In this document: positions 10,781-21,182 of the stretch, one piece after another
Layout of the letters: each line of letters begins with the position of its first letter
Position numbering within the stretch: the first letter of the stretch is position 1
Origin: Cryptomeria japonica
Lineage: Eukaryota; Streptophyta; Pinopsida; Cupressales; Cupressaceae
Direction of reading: 5' to 3'
Assembly: GCF_030272615.1 (NCBI RefSeq)
Contig: NC_081414.1
Location: 3,909,501 to 3,969,500 of the forward strand
Length of the DNA: 60,000 nucleotides
Position numbers and translations under genes: made by a program
The notes under the pieces: generated by a model
Seen by the model: only the letters and a program-made list of their open reading frames with translations
What the model was told of the DNA's origin: nothing
The model's database searches: none

Positions 10781-10785
10781 CTACC
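10781..10785. repeat. Target-site duplication CTACC (left)
   Basis: CTACC directly precedes the left LTR and is repeated at 17467-17471 directly after the right LTR. This is the 5-bp duplication expected of a copia integration, and it fixes the element's outer ends. Confidence 0.9.
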
Positions 10786-12036
10786 TATAAGGAAAGCAAG
10801 TGTGGAAATACGCTTCCCTAATGTCAATTTGCAGGGGAAAACAGACTAGTGTCTACAAATTTTCAATATTTACAGAATATGGCATAAGCATGAGCATACA
10901 CAATTAAACAACACAAAGATAGAACACACAGAGTTAACGTGGGAAAACCCTTTCGGGAGAAAACCCCACCACCAACAGAAAATAACTTTATTATCAGTAT
11001 GTCAAATACAATAAAGTTCGGTCTGCAAACTTCCTTATACTCTGTCAAACAATCATTCTAGATGTAACAAACAACACTTAGATCAAAACTACAATTCTAG
11101 ATTTCAATAGCTTTTCCAAGTCGTAACCTTATATTCGGTTCACGTTCGGCTTCAAATACCAAACTGGTTGATCATTTTTTCTGAGCAACTGCAACAACGA
11201 CTTGAAGTCTAACTGTCTGCCTGCGTCGGTCTGCATTCATGGAAAACCAATTATCCCACATGCAATAGGGAGTCGGGTCGGTTCGTATTAATATACACTG
11301 ACAGTCTCATCCTTAGTGTCCGAGTGTTCGCCTTTTTGGATCTCGATTCGAACTCACATACGTAGTCAGTCTCTGCTCCATCGGCCATCAGGATAGCTTT
11401 CAACTGATAGAGTTGATCGTCGAAGGTGACTCCATCGGCTCATCGACAAAACATAGGAAGTGTTACCCCGATCTCTGATAACCAAGAGCGGACCTCATCA
11501 GCTCATCGGAACCAACACTGCGAGGTTACCCCGATCTGCATTGTTATCCCAATAACCTAAAGTGGTCTCATCGGGTCATCGACGCACGCCCAAAACTGCT
11601 ATCCCGATAAGCGAAGCACTCCGAGAAAAAACAGAGCGGACTCATCGGGACTTCGACGTAGCCTTCATCACGTCGACCCGATTGCCGATATCAACCCAAT
11701 CGTCGAAGGCGACTTCATCGGGTATCGGCTTAACTCCAGACTAGAACCTCCGATAGTCGATGACAACCCGGACCACCTAAGATAGCTCCATTGGGTCATC
11801 GACACAACTCTGATGCAGTCTTCCCGAAAGCCAAAATTATCCTGATGACCAAAGTCGACTTCGTAGGGTCATCGAAATAGCGTCAAACCTGTTCCTCTAA
11901 ACTCTGATGGAAGAGGATACATCGACAAGAGTCATGCCAATAGAGCTCACAGATTTCCTTCACACTGTTTCATCGGCAAGAGTTAACCCGATCAGTATGA
12001 GCAAATGTCAAGTGAATTAGAGGCACATTTCCAACA
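10786..12036 (-). repeat. 3' LTR of the copia element (1,251 bp)
   Basis: This matches 16200-17466 along its length with scattered, mostly C/T and G/A differences and a few small indels. On the plus strand it starts TATAAGGAAAGC (the right copy has the canonical TGTAAGG) and ends TTTCCAACA. Between about 11370 and 12010 a degenerate unit containing CATCGGGTCATCG recurs roughly every 60-70 bases. On the minus strand the conserved GGGTTTTCCCACG phrase lies near the LTR's 3' end. Confidence 0.95.
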
Positions 12037-12050
12037 AACTCCCACTTGAC
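12037..12050 (-). other. Polypurine tract
   Basis: On the minus strand AAGTGGGAGTT directly abuts the TGTTGG start of the 3' LTR, the position and composition used to prime plus-strand synthesis in copia elements. Confidence 0.85.
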
Positions 12051-12084
12051 GAGGAATTCACTGGACCGATTACCATTTCAGACG

Positions 12085-14164
12085 TTACTGAGGAACATGG
12101 GTATCAAGACCCATAGAATTTGAACACCACCTGAACTTGTGTGTGCTCACCGGTTTTGTCAAGGCATTTGTAACATTTTCCAGAGTGTCTACCTTGTTAA
12201 GATAAACTTTTCCATCTTCCACCATGTCACGAATGAAGTGATATTGAACATCAACATGCTTCGATCTGGCATGGAAAGTAGGATTCTTTTCCAAACATAT
12301 GGCACTCTAAATGTCACTCCAGATTTCAACTCGCCCTGCATCAAAACCAATATATGAACTCAAATGCCTAAGCCATACTACTTCTTTACAAGCATGTGTG
12401 GCCGCCATGTATTTTGCCTCTGTAGTGGACAAAGCGACTACAGCTTGTCGTTTGCTCATCCAACTGATTGCTCCACCATTCAGGACAAAAACATATCCAC
12501 TAGTGGATCTCCTGCTGTCAATATCCCCTACCCAATCAGAATCCGTATAACCACAAATGTTGAGAGTTCTCTTTGAATCCTTTAAATTACCATGATAACA
12601 TAATGCAAAGTTTGAAATGCCTTTCAGATATCTAAACACACTCTTTACAACATCTCAGTGCGGCTTTCCTGGATTCGACATAAACCTGCTAAGTACTCCC
12701 ACTGGTTGGGCAATGTCTGGTCTTGTACAGACCATAGCATACATCAGACTGCCTATAGCACTTGCATAAGGTACATTTTTCATGTCTTCAATCTCTTTTG
12801 GATATTTCGAACTGTCAAGCATAGACAACTTAGTTCCTTGCAAGATGGGAACAACCTGTGGTTTACAGTCGGACATATGAAACCTGTCAAAAACATTGGT
12901 TATATACTTTCTCTGGTTGAGCCAAAGTTTTCTCTTAGATCTATCCCTTTTGATCTCCATTCCTAGAATGTAATTTGCTGGTCCTAAGTCCTTCATTTCA
13001 AATTTCATAGAAAGCTGAGATTTTAAATTTGAGATTATACCTTTTGTGTTTCCTATGAACAACATGTCATCTACATACAAAGCTATGATAAGAATCCTAT
13101 CACCATCAGTTTTGTAGTAAAACCCAATGATCAACTTTTGATCTCACAAATCCCAAGGACAAAACAAATGTATCATACTTTTGATACCACATTCTGGGAG
13201 ATTGTTTCAAACCATACAGAGACTTCTTGAGTTTGCATACCAGATGTTCTTTACCTTTTTCCACAAAATGCTCAGGCTGGGACATATAAATTTCTTCTTC
13301 AAGATCACCATGAAGAAATGTTGTCTTCACATCCATCTGCTCAATCTCCCAATCATATGTTGCTGCAAGTGACAAGAGAAATCTGATAGATGTCAACTTA
13401 GCTACAGGAGAGAAGATTTCCCCATAGTCAATACCTTCTTTTTGTGAATACCCCTTTGCAACCAGTCTTGCTTTGTACTTGTTAATGCTGCCATCTGGAC
13501 CATGCTTATTTTTGAACACCCACTTGCAGCCTACAGGCTTTCTGCCTTTAGGCAATGACACCAAATCCCAAGTTCCATTTTTATCCAATGATGACTTTTC
13601 ATCAAAAATGGCTCCCAACCAGGAATCTGAATTAGGCATTTCGATTGCTTCTTTGACAGTCCTAGGCTCATCAGTATTTGCAAGTAAAGCATAAGCACAA
13701 TTAACATTCAGCATAGAGTGATTGTACTTATTAGGTGTATACCTATTAGGTTTCTGCCTCTCTCGAGTAGATCTTCTCAACTCTGGTGTTGAGGCTTCTT
13801 GAGGTTCCACAGGAGGCTCATCATCATGTTCTTCTTCAGAACTACTTGAACTGCTTGAACTCTCCTCATCTTCAGGTATCTCTGGAGATTCTTCTTTGGC
13901 TGGAGGAATTTCAACCTCAACTTCTCCTTTCTTTTCTATATTATGATCTAGTGACATAGGCTTCAACTCATGAAAAATCACACTTATGTTGTACATAACC
14001 TTACCAATCACAGGATTCCAAAGTTTGTATCCTTTCACACCAACTCTATAGCCAATGAAGATACATTTCACCGCTTTGTTATCCAACTTAGATCTATTCA
14101 CATCAGGCACATGAGCATATGCCTCTATACCAAAAACATGAAGATGCCTTAAAGACCAGACCAT
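12085..14164 (-). pseudogene. Copia integrase C-terminus, reverse transcriptase and RNase H
   Basis: The frame 14164-13106 starts at the GKK-like region of integrase (LRHLHVFGIEAYAHVP). It has an acidic/Ser-rich linker, then the RT thumbprint WVFKNKHGPDG, KARLVAKGYSQKEGIDY, FSPVAKLTSIR and QMDVKTTFLHGDLEEEIYM. In the last, the usual DVKTAFL has Ala changed to Thr. After a frameshift near 13115 it continues with YVDDMLFIG (catalytic DD present), LGMEI and TRPDIAQPVGVLSRFM. A TGG-to-TGA stop at 12655 precedes RNase H (GYTDSDWVGD, TEAKYMA), and CAG-to-TAG at 12307 breaks the DSQSAI region. The last frame ends ...DTHVPQ at 12085. Domains are recognisable and complete in order but cannot be translated as one protein. 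Confidence 0.95.
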
Positions 14165-14739
14165 GCTTCCATAGGTGTTTTGTCAACCAATGCTGAAGTA
14201 GGAGAACGATTTAGCAGGTAACACGTTGCACAAACTGCTTCAGCCCAGAATGTTTGTTCCAGCCCAGCTCCACTCAACACGCTTCTTGCTTTCTCCATTA
14301 GAGACCAATTCAACCTTTCAACGACTCCATTTTGTTGTGGAGTGTAAGGTACAGTCTTATGTCTCTTAATTCCATGATCAACACAGTACTTGTCGAAATC
14401 TGCACTACAATATTCACCACCATTGTCTGTTCTTGAACATTTAATCCTTCTCCCGGTCTGATTTTCAACAAGGTTCTTAAATTCCTTAAACCAATTGAAC
14501 ACTTCTGATTTACTTTTAAGAAAATACACAAATGCCCTTCTTGAATAATCATCTACAAAAGATACATAGTACTTAGACTTAGACAGAGAAGGAACATCCA
14601 CTGGACCAAACACATCAGAGTGAACATAATCCAGAATGTCAGAAGATTTATGAAAACTGGAATAAAACTGAACACGATTATGTTTTCCATATATGCAGTG
14701 CTCGCAAAAGTTGAACTCAAAACTACAATCATCCAGACC
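14149..14739 (-). pseudogene. Copia integrase core
   Basis: After the in-frame TAA at 14740 the frame continues with the cysteine pair of the HHCC zinc domain (FCEHC) and the rve core. FVDDYSRRAFVYFL carries the first Asp, RTDNGGEY the second, and YTPQQNGVVERLN the catalytic Glu, so the DDE triad is intact. It ends TPMEAWSGL at 14149. A one-base frameshift at about 14155 moves the continuation (IN C-terminus, RT) to another frame, so the integrase lacks its tail. The core itself has no internal stop. Confidence 0.95.
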
Positions 14740-16081
14740 TTAAACTAGATTCTTATTCTTCAAGGCTTTTAAACCTTTTTCACCTATGTGGCCTAACCTA
14801 TTATGCCAGAGCATTATTTTCTCAGCAGGAAGTTTAGCTTCCAATGAATTAGCATTATGCATCATTACAGTTGTCTTAACAGACTTTTCAGAAGTTACAT
14901 TACAACATATAGGTTCAGCATTTAACTTATACAGTGTACCAATGCGATCACCCTTTGCCAATACAATGGAACCCCTAGTCATCTTGCAACCACCAGATAC
15001 AAATGTAACTTGTACTCCAACATCATTAAGTTTACTTACAGAGAGAAGATTTCTTGCCAAACCTGGTATATGAAGAACTCCATTGATCCCCTTCACTCTA
15101 CCATCTAGGAATTGAATTTTAATTCTGCCTCTCCCTACAATCTCCAACATAGAATCACTGGCCAAATATACCTTTCCAACATCATACGGTTCATATTTCG
15201 AGAACCACTCCTTGTGGGAGGTCATGTGAAAAGATGCGCCATAATCTACTAACCAGGTGTCATCTGAGGTAGGTACTGCCAGGGCTGCTACAAATGCATC
15301 TGCATCACTTTGAGATGATTCAGTGTTAGAATACTTCTTCTTCTTCTCCTCCTTGCAATCCTTTCGGATATGCCCTTTCTGCCCACAGTTCCAACACTTC
15401 ACCTTTGACTTCTTGCCTGGAGATTTAAATCTCTCTTGAGACTTGGATTTCTTTCCTTTCTTCTTGTCTTTGTCCTTCGGTCTGCCTCGAACAAAGAGTG
15501 CATCTTTTGTCGTCTCATAAGACTTCTTTCTCATTTCTTCTAACAAAAGAGTATTTACCACAATATCCATCTTGAACTGGGTCGTAGTACTACCGATAGC
15601 CATCACTAAGTGTTCCCAAGAGTCAGGTGATGAACACAACAACAACATGCAACGTTCTTCTTCCTGGATGAACACACCAACAAAAGTTAACTATGCAAAA
15701 ACCATGTTGAATGCATTTAAGTGGCCTGCCAATGGTGTTCCTGCATCCATCTTCAGAGAGTACAACTTCTTCCTCAAGAAAAGTTTATTCACCAAGGATT
15801 TGCCTTGATAATTATCTCCCAACTTATTCCAGAGAAGATGTGCAGTCTTCTCCTCATGGATGTTTAACAGAACAGAATCAACAAGACATAGTCTGATTAG
15901 ACCCCTTGCCTTCCGGTCGGCTAAATCCCAATATTCTTGCTTCATGCCTGTAGGCATAGCAGTTGCAGTCACAACAACCCAGAGATCTCTATCAACCAAC
16001 AAGTCTTCCATCGAGTTTCCATAGTTCGAAACTGGAACCATTAAATTTCTCCATGTCTATGCGCCCTGAGGTGCTCGCCAT
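14740..16081 (-). pseudogene. Copia gag and protease
   Basis: The true start is probably the ATG at 16081 (MASTSGRIDMEKFNG), from which the frame is lost near 16030 by a small indel and recovered as MEDLLVDRDLW. Gag helices follow (LLWNKLGDNYQGKSLVNKLFL, LNAFNMVFA), with a TAG at 15691 and continuation as LTFVGVFIQEEE. The nucleocapsid has a clean CWNCGQKGHIRKDC knuckle (about 15353-15400) in a Lys-rich region. The protease reads WLVDYGASFHM (about 15226-15256), where DSGAS is expected: the catalytic Asp remains but Ser is Tyr. The GAG-pre-integrase LWHNRLGHIGEKGL ends at a TAA at 14740. Confidence 0.95.
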
Positions 16082-16185
16082 CTTAACTTGTAAAAAAGAC
16101 AAGTAGACACTCTACAAGACTCCCACTGAAACAGAATTGACACAAAAAACCAATCCTACCCAACAAGGATAACAAAACGGGGCAA

Positions 16186-16197
16186 GCTCTGATACCA
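16186..16197 (-). other. Primer-binding site TGGTATCAGAGC
   Basis: On the minus strand TGGTATCAGAGC begins two bases after the end of the 5' LTR. It is complementary to the 3' end of plant initiator tRNA-Met, the standard copia primer. Confidence 0.95.
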
Positions 16198-16199
16198 CT

Positions 16200-17466
16200 T
16201 GTAAGGAAAGCAAGTGTGAAAATACGCTTCCCTAATGTCAATTTGCAGGGGAAAACAGACTAGTGCCTACAAATTTTCAACATTTACAGAATATGGCATA
16301 AGCATGAGCATACACAATTAAACAACACAGAGATAGAACACACAGAGTTAACGTGGGAAAACCCTTTCGGGAGAAAAATTCACCACCAATAGAAAATAAC
16401 TTTATTATCAGTATGTCAAATACAATAAAGTTTAGTCTGCAAACTTCATTATACTCTATCAAACAATCATTCCAGATGTAACAAACAACACTCAGATCAA
16501 AAGTACAATTCTAGATTTCAATAGCTTTTCCAAGTCGTAACCTTATATTTGGTTCACGTTTGGCTTCAAATACCAAATTGGTCGATTGTTTTTCTAAGCA
16601 ACTGCAGCAATGACTTGAAGTCTAACTGTTTTCCTGCGTCGGTCTGCATTCATGGAAAACTAATTATCCCACATGTAACAGGGAGTTGGGTCGGTTCGTA
16701 TTCATATACACCGATAGTCGCATCCTTAGTGTCAGAGTGTTCACCTTTTTGGATCTCGGTTCAAACTCACATCCGCAGTCAGTCTTTGCTCCATCGGCCA
16801 TCAGGATAGCTTTCAATCGATAGAGCCAATTGCCCGATGATACTCGATCGCCGAAGGCGACTCCATCAAGTCATTGACAAAACACAGGAAGTGTTACCCT
16901 GATCTCCGATAACCAAGAGCGGACCTCATCGGCTCATCGAAACCAACACTACGAGGTTACCCCGATCTGCATTGTTATCTTGATAACCTAAAGTGGTCTC
17001 ATCGGGTCATCGGCTCACGCCCAAAACTGCTATCCCGAAAGTGAAGCACTCCAAGAAAAAACAAAGTGGACTCATAGGGACTTCGGCGTAGCCTTCATCA
17101 CGTTGACCCGATTGCCGATATCAACTCGATCATTGAAGGCGACTTCATCGGGTATCAACTTAACTCCAAACCAGAACCTCCGATAGCCGATGACAACCCG
17201 GACCACGTAAGATAGCTCCATCGGGTCATCGACACAACTCTGATGCAGTCTTCCCGAAAGCCAAAATTATCCTGATGACTGAAGTTGACTTCGTCGGGTC
17301 ATCGGAATAGCGTCAAACTTGCTCCTCCGAGCTCCGATGGAAGAGGATACATCGACAAGAGTCATGCCGATAGAGCTCACAAATTTCCTTCACACTGTTT
17401 CATCGGCAAGAGTTAACCCGATCAGTATGAACAAATGTCCAGTGAATTAGAGGCACATTTCCAACA
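16200..17466 (-). repeat. 5' LTR of the copia element (1,267 bp)
   Basis: Plus-strand ends are TGTAAGGAAAGC and TTTCCAACA, the inverted TG...CA ends of an LTR. It is the partner of 10786-12036, and the differences between them are mainly transitions. It holds the same series of CATCGGGTCATCG-like units. CTACC follows at 17467. Confidence 0.95.
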
Positions 17467-17471
17467 CTACC
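17467..17471. repeat. Target-site duplication CTACC (right)
   Basis: Identical to 10781-10785, flanking the complete copia element. Confidence 0.9.
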
Positions 17472-17970
17472 CCCCACAACAACAAAAAAAACCTTTTGCA
17501 CTTGTATAAGATGAGAGATCACAAAATTAAAAAATTAAAAAAAACTAAGATCATTATTGTACCTGGTGAGTATTCTAGAAAAAATGATTGTAGATCTGGA
17601 TATAAGACACTGAGAGTTTTCTGACGATATCTAGTTTTCAGAAAATGAAGTTTGGATGTGCAAGATATGGCTTTGAAAGCGCAAAACTAAAGGCTGAATT
17701 TGGAGGATTGGTATAGAAAATTGGTGTAGGATCTAATAAAACTACCCACGGGTTCAAATTGGTTTTAGAATGAGCTTTCCAATGATATATGGTTTGATAT
17801 TGAGCTCGTATGATGAAGTTATAAGCAAAAAACTAAGACTAGGTCAATTAGGGGATCTTCACTAAATCTAGATGTGCTTGCTATTTTTATCTAGGTGCTT
17901 TTTTTAGTGGAGGCCGCAAAAAATTGGTCAAATGGTGTTGATGTAAGCATTGTACCTACTGATGATACCA
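17472..17970 (-). other. Leader of the old copia element
   Basis: On the minus strand this follows the 5' LTR remnant. It starts with a degenerate primer-binding site TGGTATCATC (17970-17961, where TGGTATCAGAGC is standard) and leads to the gag start at 10720 once the younger insertion is removed. It is AT-rich and non-coding. Confidence 0.55.
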
Positions 17971-18253
17971 TGTAGAAGATGATTATACAACCACAGGAGC
18001 CAAGAATCATCTATAAGAAAAACACCTATCACACAAAAGAGACCAAGCAAAGATAATATTCTCTATAGCAACCTGAGAATTTTGTATTATTGCATGTACA
18101 CAATATGAAGATACAATATTGGAGACGAAGGAATGAATCCTTATAAAAGGATGAATGAAACCCTAGATGCAAAACCTAAAGGCTAGATTAAATTTGCATG
18201 CGCTAAGTGTCACAATCATAATGAATGAGACAACTTTTAAGCTATTGTTAGCC
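17971..18253 (-). repeat. 5' LTR remnant of the old copia element
   Basis: 18078-18253 matches 3836-4014. The plus-strand start TGTAGAAGATG at 17971 next to the PBS relic is the LTR's 3' end (…CTTCTACA on the minus strand). The 5' part of this LTR is missing beyond 18253, where unrelated sequence begins. Confidence 0.6.
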
Positions 18254-19559
18254 TTGTTGGTCAATGGATTTGTCATTGTGATTTTATCTCCAAAACTTAC
18301 CCTATTCACCTGAAGGGCAATGACAAACGTTCCAACAGTTGGAGAGATTGCGGTGAAATCACAATCTTCCTCTGCATTTAACAAGGGCAACTCCCTCTTA
18401 TGATGGGGGCTTTTTAGGAAATTGTGTACTTTTAACCCGGGTACATAAAGGAGAAAACATAAAACTAGAAGATAATAGACAACAAAAACTCTACTGGAAG
18501 ACATACAATGACCAAATAGGATTCCATAATTGATAACAATTACAAGGGGGTTTTGAGCACAAAATAAATTTTAATATGCAATGATGAATAAAGAAGGATA
18601 ACAAATCTCGACATACGAGGAGATAAGTTACCTTGACACATCCAAATCAAGATACCATAAAATGACTGTGTTTTATTACATCAATTGCATAAACTATTAG
18701 TGTTTTACACAAATGCATAAGAAGGTTACCAGCTTAACATATGAGAAATCAGAAATGATAATATAAGAACACATTTAGAACACATGAACTAAACTGCATT
18801 CTTCATTATCTTTTGAAATTATACAATTCCAAAATCCTTACTCTACATAGTGTGAACATAAAAGTTTTTCAAGAATATCTTTGAAAATTTCTCTAAAGTT
18901 TCCCCTTGCAAAAAGTCCCCTTTTACAATGCTATGAGTCCCATATTTATAGATTCTTTGTTGCATAACTATCCATTTCAGATTTGTTGCCAGCTTAATTT
19001 GAGCAAGGTAGTTATTTTTACAATTTGAAGCTAAGTAAAGATTAACTTTAATAAAGTTTAAAACTACTTAGCTTTTACGCCTTAAAAAAGGTGTCAAAAT
19101 TATAACCTTTACAAAGACTTTGACCAAAAGTCGCAATAATTAAAACAAATATGAAAAACCAAAATTGTGACTTTGACCTTAATTACATAGAGACAATTTA
19201 AACATTCAATTTTCTGGACAGCCAATCCAACCATACAGTCATGAACAAATGCTTGCAACTTCAACACAATTTGCATGAAAACTTAAACCTCTGAAATGAT
19301 GGTATCTATATCCTTCCTCAAGGATTGCTCAAAGTTTTTAAGGCATTGCAATTGCATTCCCTGAGATGATCCCTAAAATGACAAACACCATCGACCATAA
19401 TCTCTAAAATGACAATGCTTTTTCTTGGAAGCCTCTAAATGCTTTTGAATGGTTTCATTTTGTGTATTATTTGCAGCAGATAAAATATTGTATTCTTTTA
19501 TTCACAATTCTATCACGCCATTCCTAGTGCAGACAGGGAGGATGGTGAAAGACAACGTG
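18254..19559. other. AT-rich spacer with dispersed-repeat fragment
   Basis: 18335-18433 resembles 625-712. The rest is AT-rich, without open frames of interest, RNA genes or repeats that I can support. Confidence 0.55.
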
Positions 19560-20263
19560 GAATTGGCTCTAAACAGTTTTAAACCCGCAAATTTGTGAAG
19601 TCATTTCAACAAATCCATTTCTGTATAACCTGCCATTGCGGCATGTCAGGAATCATTTCTTTGAAGCAATATTTCAAACGGCTTATATGCCCTGGGCACG
19701 CTTCCCACTTGCATGCATGGCTTGATGTATTTAGCAAGATACTTTCAAAGCTCCAATTTAGTATGTGGGCAGAGGTTGAAGAGTTTGGCGCTACACATGT
19801 GAATTGCATTTGGTTAAAAGTTTCTAAAACTGTTCAACATATCCGTTCTTTGCAAATCTGCAATCATGTGTTTTATTTATTGAGATGATATCTCTTTGAG
19901 CTCTCTATCGAACAATTTAGGCACCTTCCATATTTGGCATGTATATTGGCCAGAGCATATTTGCAACTATAATATTTGACAAAAAACCATATATATTTGG
20001 CTTTGATGAATGTCTATTACCTCTTCTAAGTTCACGTTTTTTACCCGCATGAAGAAATTTGGCAAAGGTTGTAGGATTGACTTTACACGCACCAATTGTA
20101 TTTGCTTTGAAATTTATAAAGCTTTCCCAACAAAATGATTTTGTACATATCCCTGTTTCGAAGCTCCCATTTAACCATAGGCAGAGGCTTTACGCACACC
20201 AATTGTTTGTGCTTCAAAGATTCTGTTGAGCACCAAATCTGAATCAAATAAAACCTCTTGATT
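19560..20263 (-). pseudogene. PPR-protein pseudogene, distal part
   Basis: Minus-strand fragments in several frames follow the order of plant PLS-type pentatricopeptide repeats: FVGKAL.ISKQIQLV, then NPTTFAKFLHAG, YGFLSNIIVANM, AQRDIISINKT, FAKNGYVEQ, FNQMQFTCVAPNSSTSAHIL and IHQAMHASGK. They correspond to the family consensus RD(V/I)(V/I)SWNAMIAGYA.NG(F/Y)VE.ALE.F.QMQ..GVKPNS.TFASIL. Many stops and indels are present. Family members bind organellar RNA, but this copy cannot be translated. It is cut at 20263 by the LTR of the gypsy element and its upstream part continues at 37061. Confidence 0.75.
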
Positions 20264-20379
20264 TGCAGAATTACATCATAAAATCCTCCATTTTTAAAAG
20301 AAAAAATCATTTTCCTTCCAAAGTAAAATAACCTATAAGTTGTCGAACAAGTATGATGGCATCCTATCGAAAAATCCAA

Positions 20380-20935
20380 AATCAAAAGGTATTGATGAGA
20401 CCCAATGATGTCTCATCGATATAAAAGGGTTGTCGAAGGGAAAGGGAACACCGATGAACTTGAAAGAAGACTCACCGAAAGCAATGATTCCATTGACAAA
20501 AGAGTATCAAAGAAAGTAAAAGTGGTCTCATCGACGGAAAAAACTTTCGAGGAAATAATGTTGTCGGCCCAACACATAGGAGACTCACCGAAAGCAACAT
20601 TCTTATCAAAAGAATAATGTCGATCAAACAGAAAGAAGTTACATCGATAAAGGATATCGATAGGATATGAGTTTCGAGGAGACCAAAAGACAAGTTACCG
20701 ATACATATTGTTTCACCAATGTAATTTTATCGAGGAGATTACTAATGAGTTCATTGACGAGAGATGATGATGAAAGCAAGTCATCGAAGAAAGAAGGGCT
20801 TCGATGAAATGATATACTCATTCATCGAAGGGGTGTAATGATATCGATAGAAAAATGTGTTTCGATGGAAATGTAAGGGAAGTGATTATAAATGATCGAA
20901 AGACATATTCTCATCGAAGTGATTATTGATTGTTG
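20380..20935 (+). repeat. ATCGA/TCGAT-rich block in U3
   Basis: More than twenty CGA or TCG steps, mostly within ATCGA, TCATCGA, TATCGATA or CACCGA, occur here within AT-rich and otherwise CpG-poor surroundings. The right LTR repeats the block at about 32040-32760. Spacing is irregular (roughly 20-40 bases). It could be an array of transcription-factor sites or a decayed short tandem repeat; the function is unknown. Confidence 0.55.
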
Positions 20936-21182
20936 TGAAGATCATAATCAAATCCCTGGGAGGTCACATCACCATTTAATTCAAACGTGTATCCAAGTGA
21001 CCGTTGTTGAACTGTCATTACTAACTGCTTAAATTTGCCATAAGTAATGAATTGATATTGAAGGACACAGTATTAAGGAATTCACAGGCGACGAACCAGA
21101 AGCAGAAATTGGGCGAATTCATAGAGAAGGCTCACAAATTTCAAGTAAGTTGTCCATATAGAGAGCCCCTTTATAAATTCAA

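Larger units (their letters stand above)
10786..17466 (-). mobile_element. Complete Ty1-copia retrotransposon, coding region decayed
   Basis: A 6,681-bp element on the minus strand. It has a 5' LTR at 16200-17466, PBS at 16186-16197, gag-pol at 16081-12085, a polypurine tract at 12050-12037 and a 3' LTR at 10786-12036, with CTACC duplicated on both sides. Domain order gag, protease, integrase, RT, RNase H is diagnostic of copia. The gag start (MASTSGRIDMEKFNG) and YVDDMLFIG suggest a Tork/Tnt1-like lineage, which is inference. Three frameshifts and at least four nonsense codons make it non-autonomous. It sits inside the leader of an older copia. Confidence 0.95.
3836..18253 (-). mobile_element. 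Old, fragmented Ty1-copia retrotransposon with later insertions
   Basis: Pieces in consistent minus-strand order form one element. They are a 5' LTR remnant (17971-18253), a degenerate PBS and leader (17472-17970), a gag N-terminus (10030-10720), a zinc knuckle and protease piece (4842-5680) and a 3' LTR (3836-4117). A younger copia with a clear CTACC duplication sits in the leader, and a candidate TIR element of about 4.4 kb sits inside gag. Most of integrase and all of reverse transcriptase are missing, so the element was deleted as well as interrupted. That all pieces belong to one copy is inference from order, strand and the two shared LTR segments. Confidence 0.65.

Noticed and set aside
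16186-16197. TGGTATCAGAGC motifs as possible tRNA gene fragments
   Set aside because: They stand alone next to LTR ends as primer-binding sites; no cloverleaf surrounds them.
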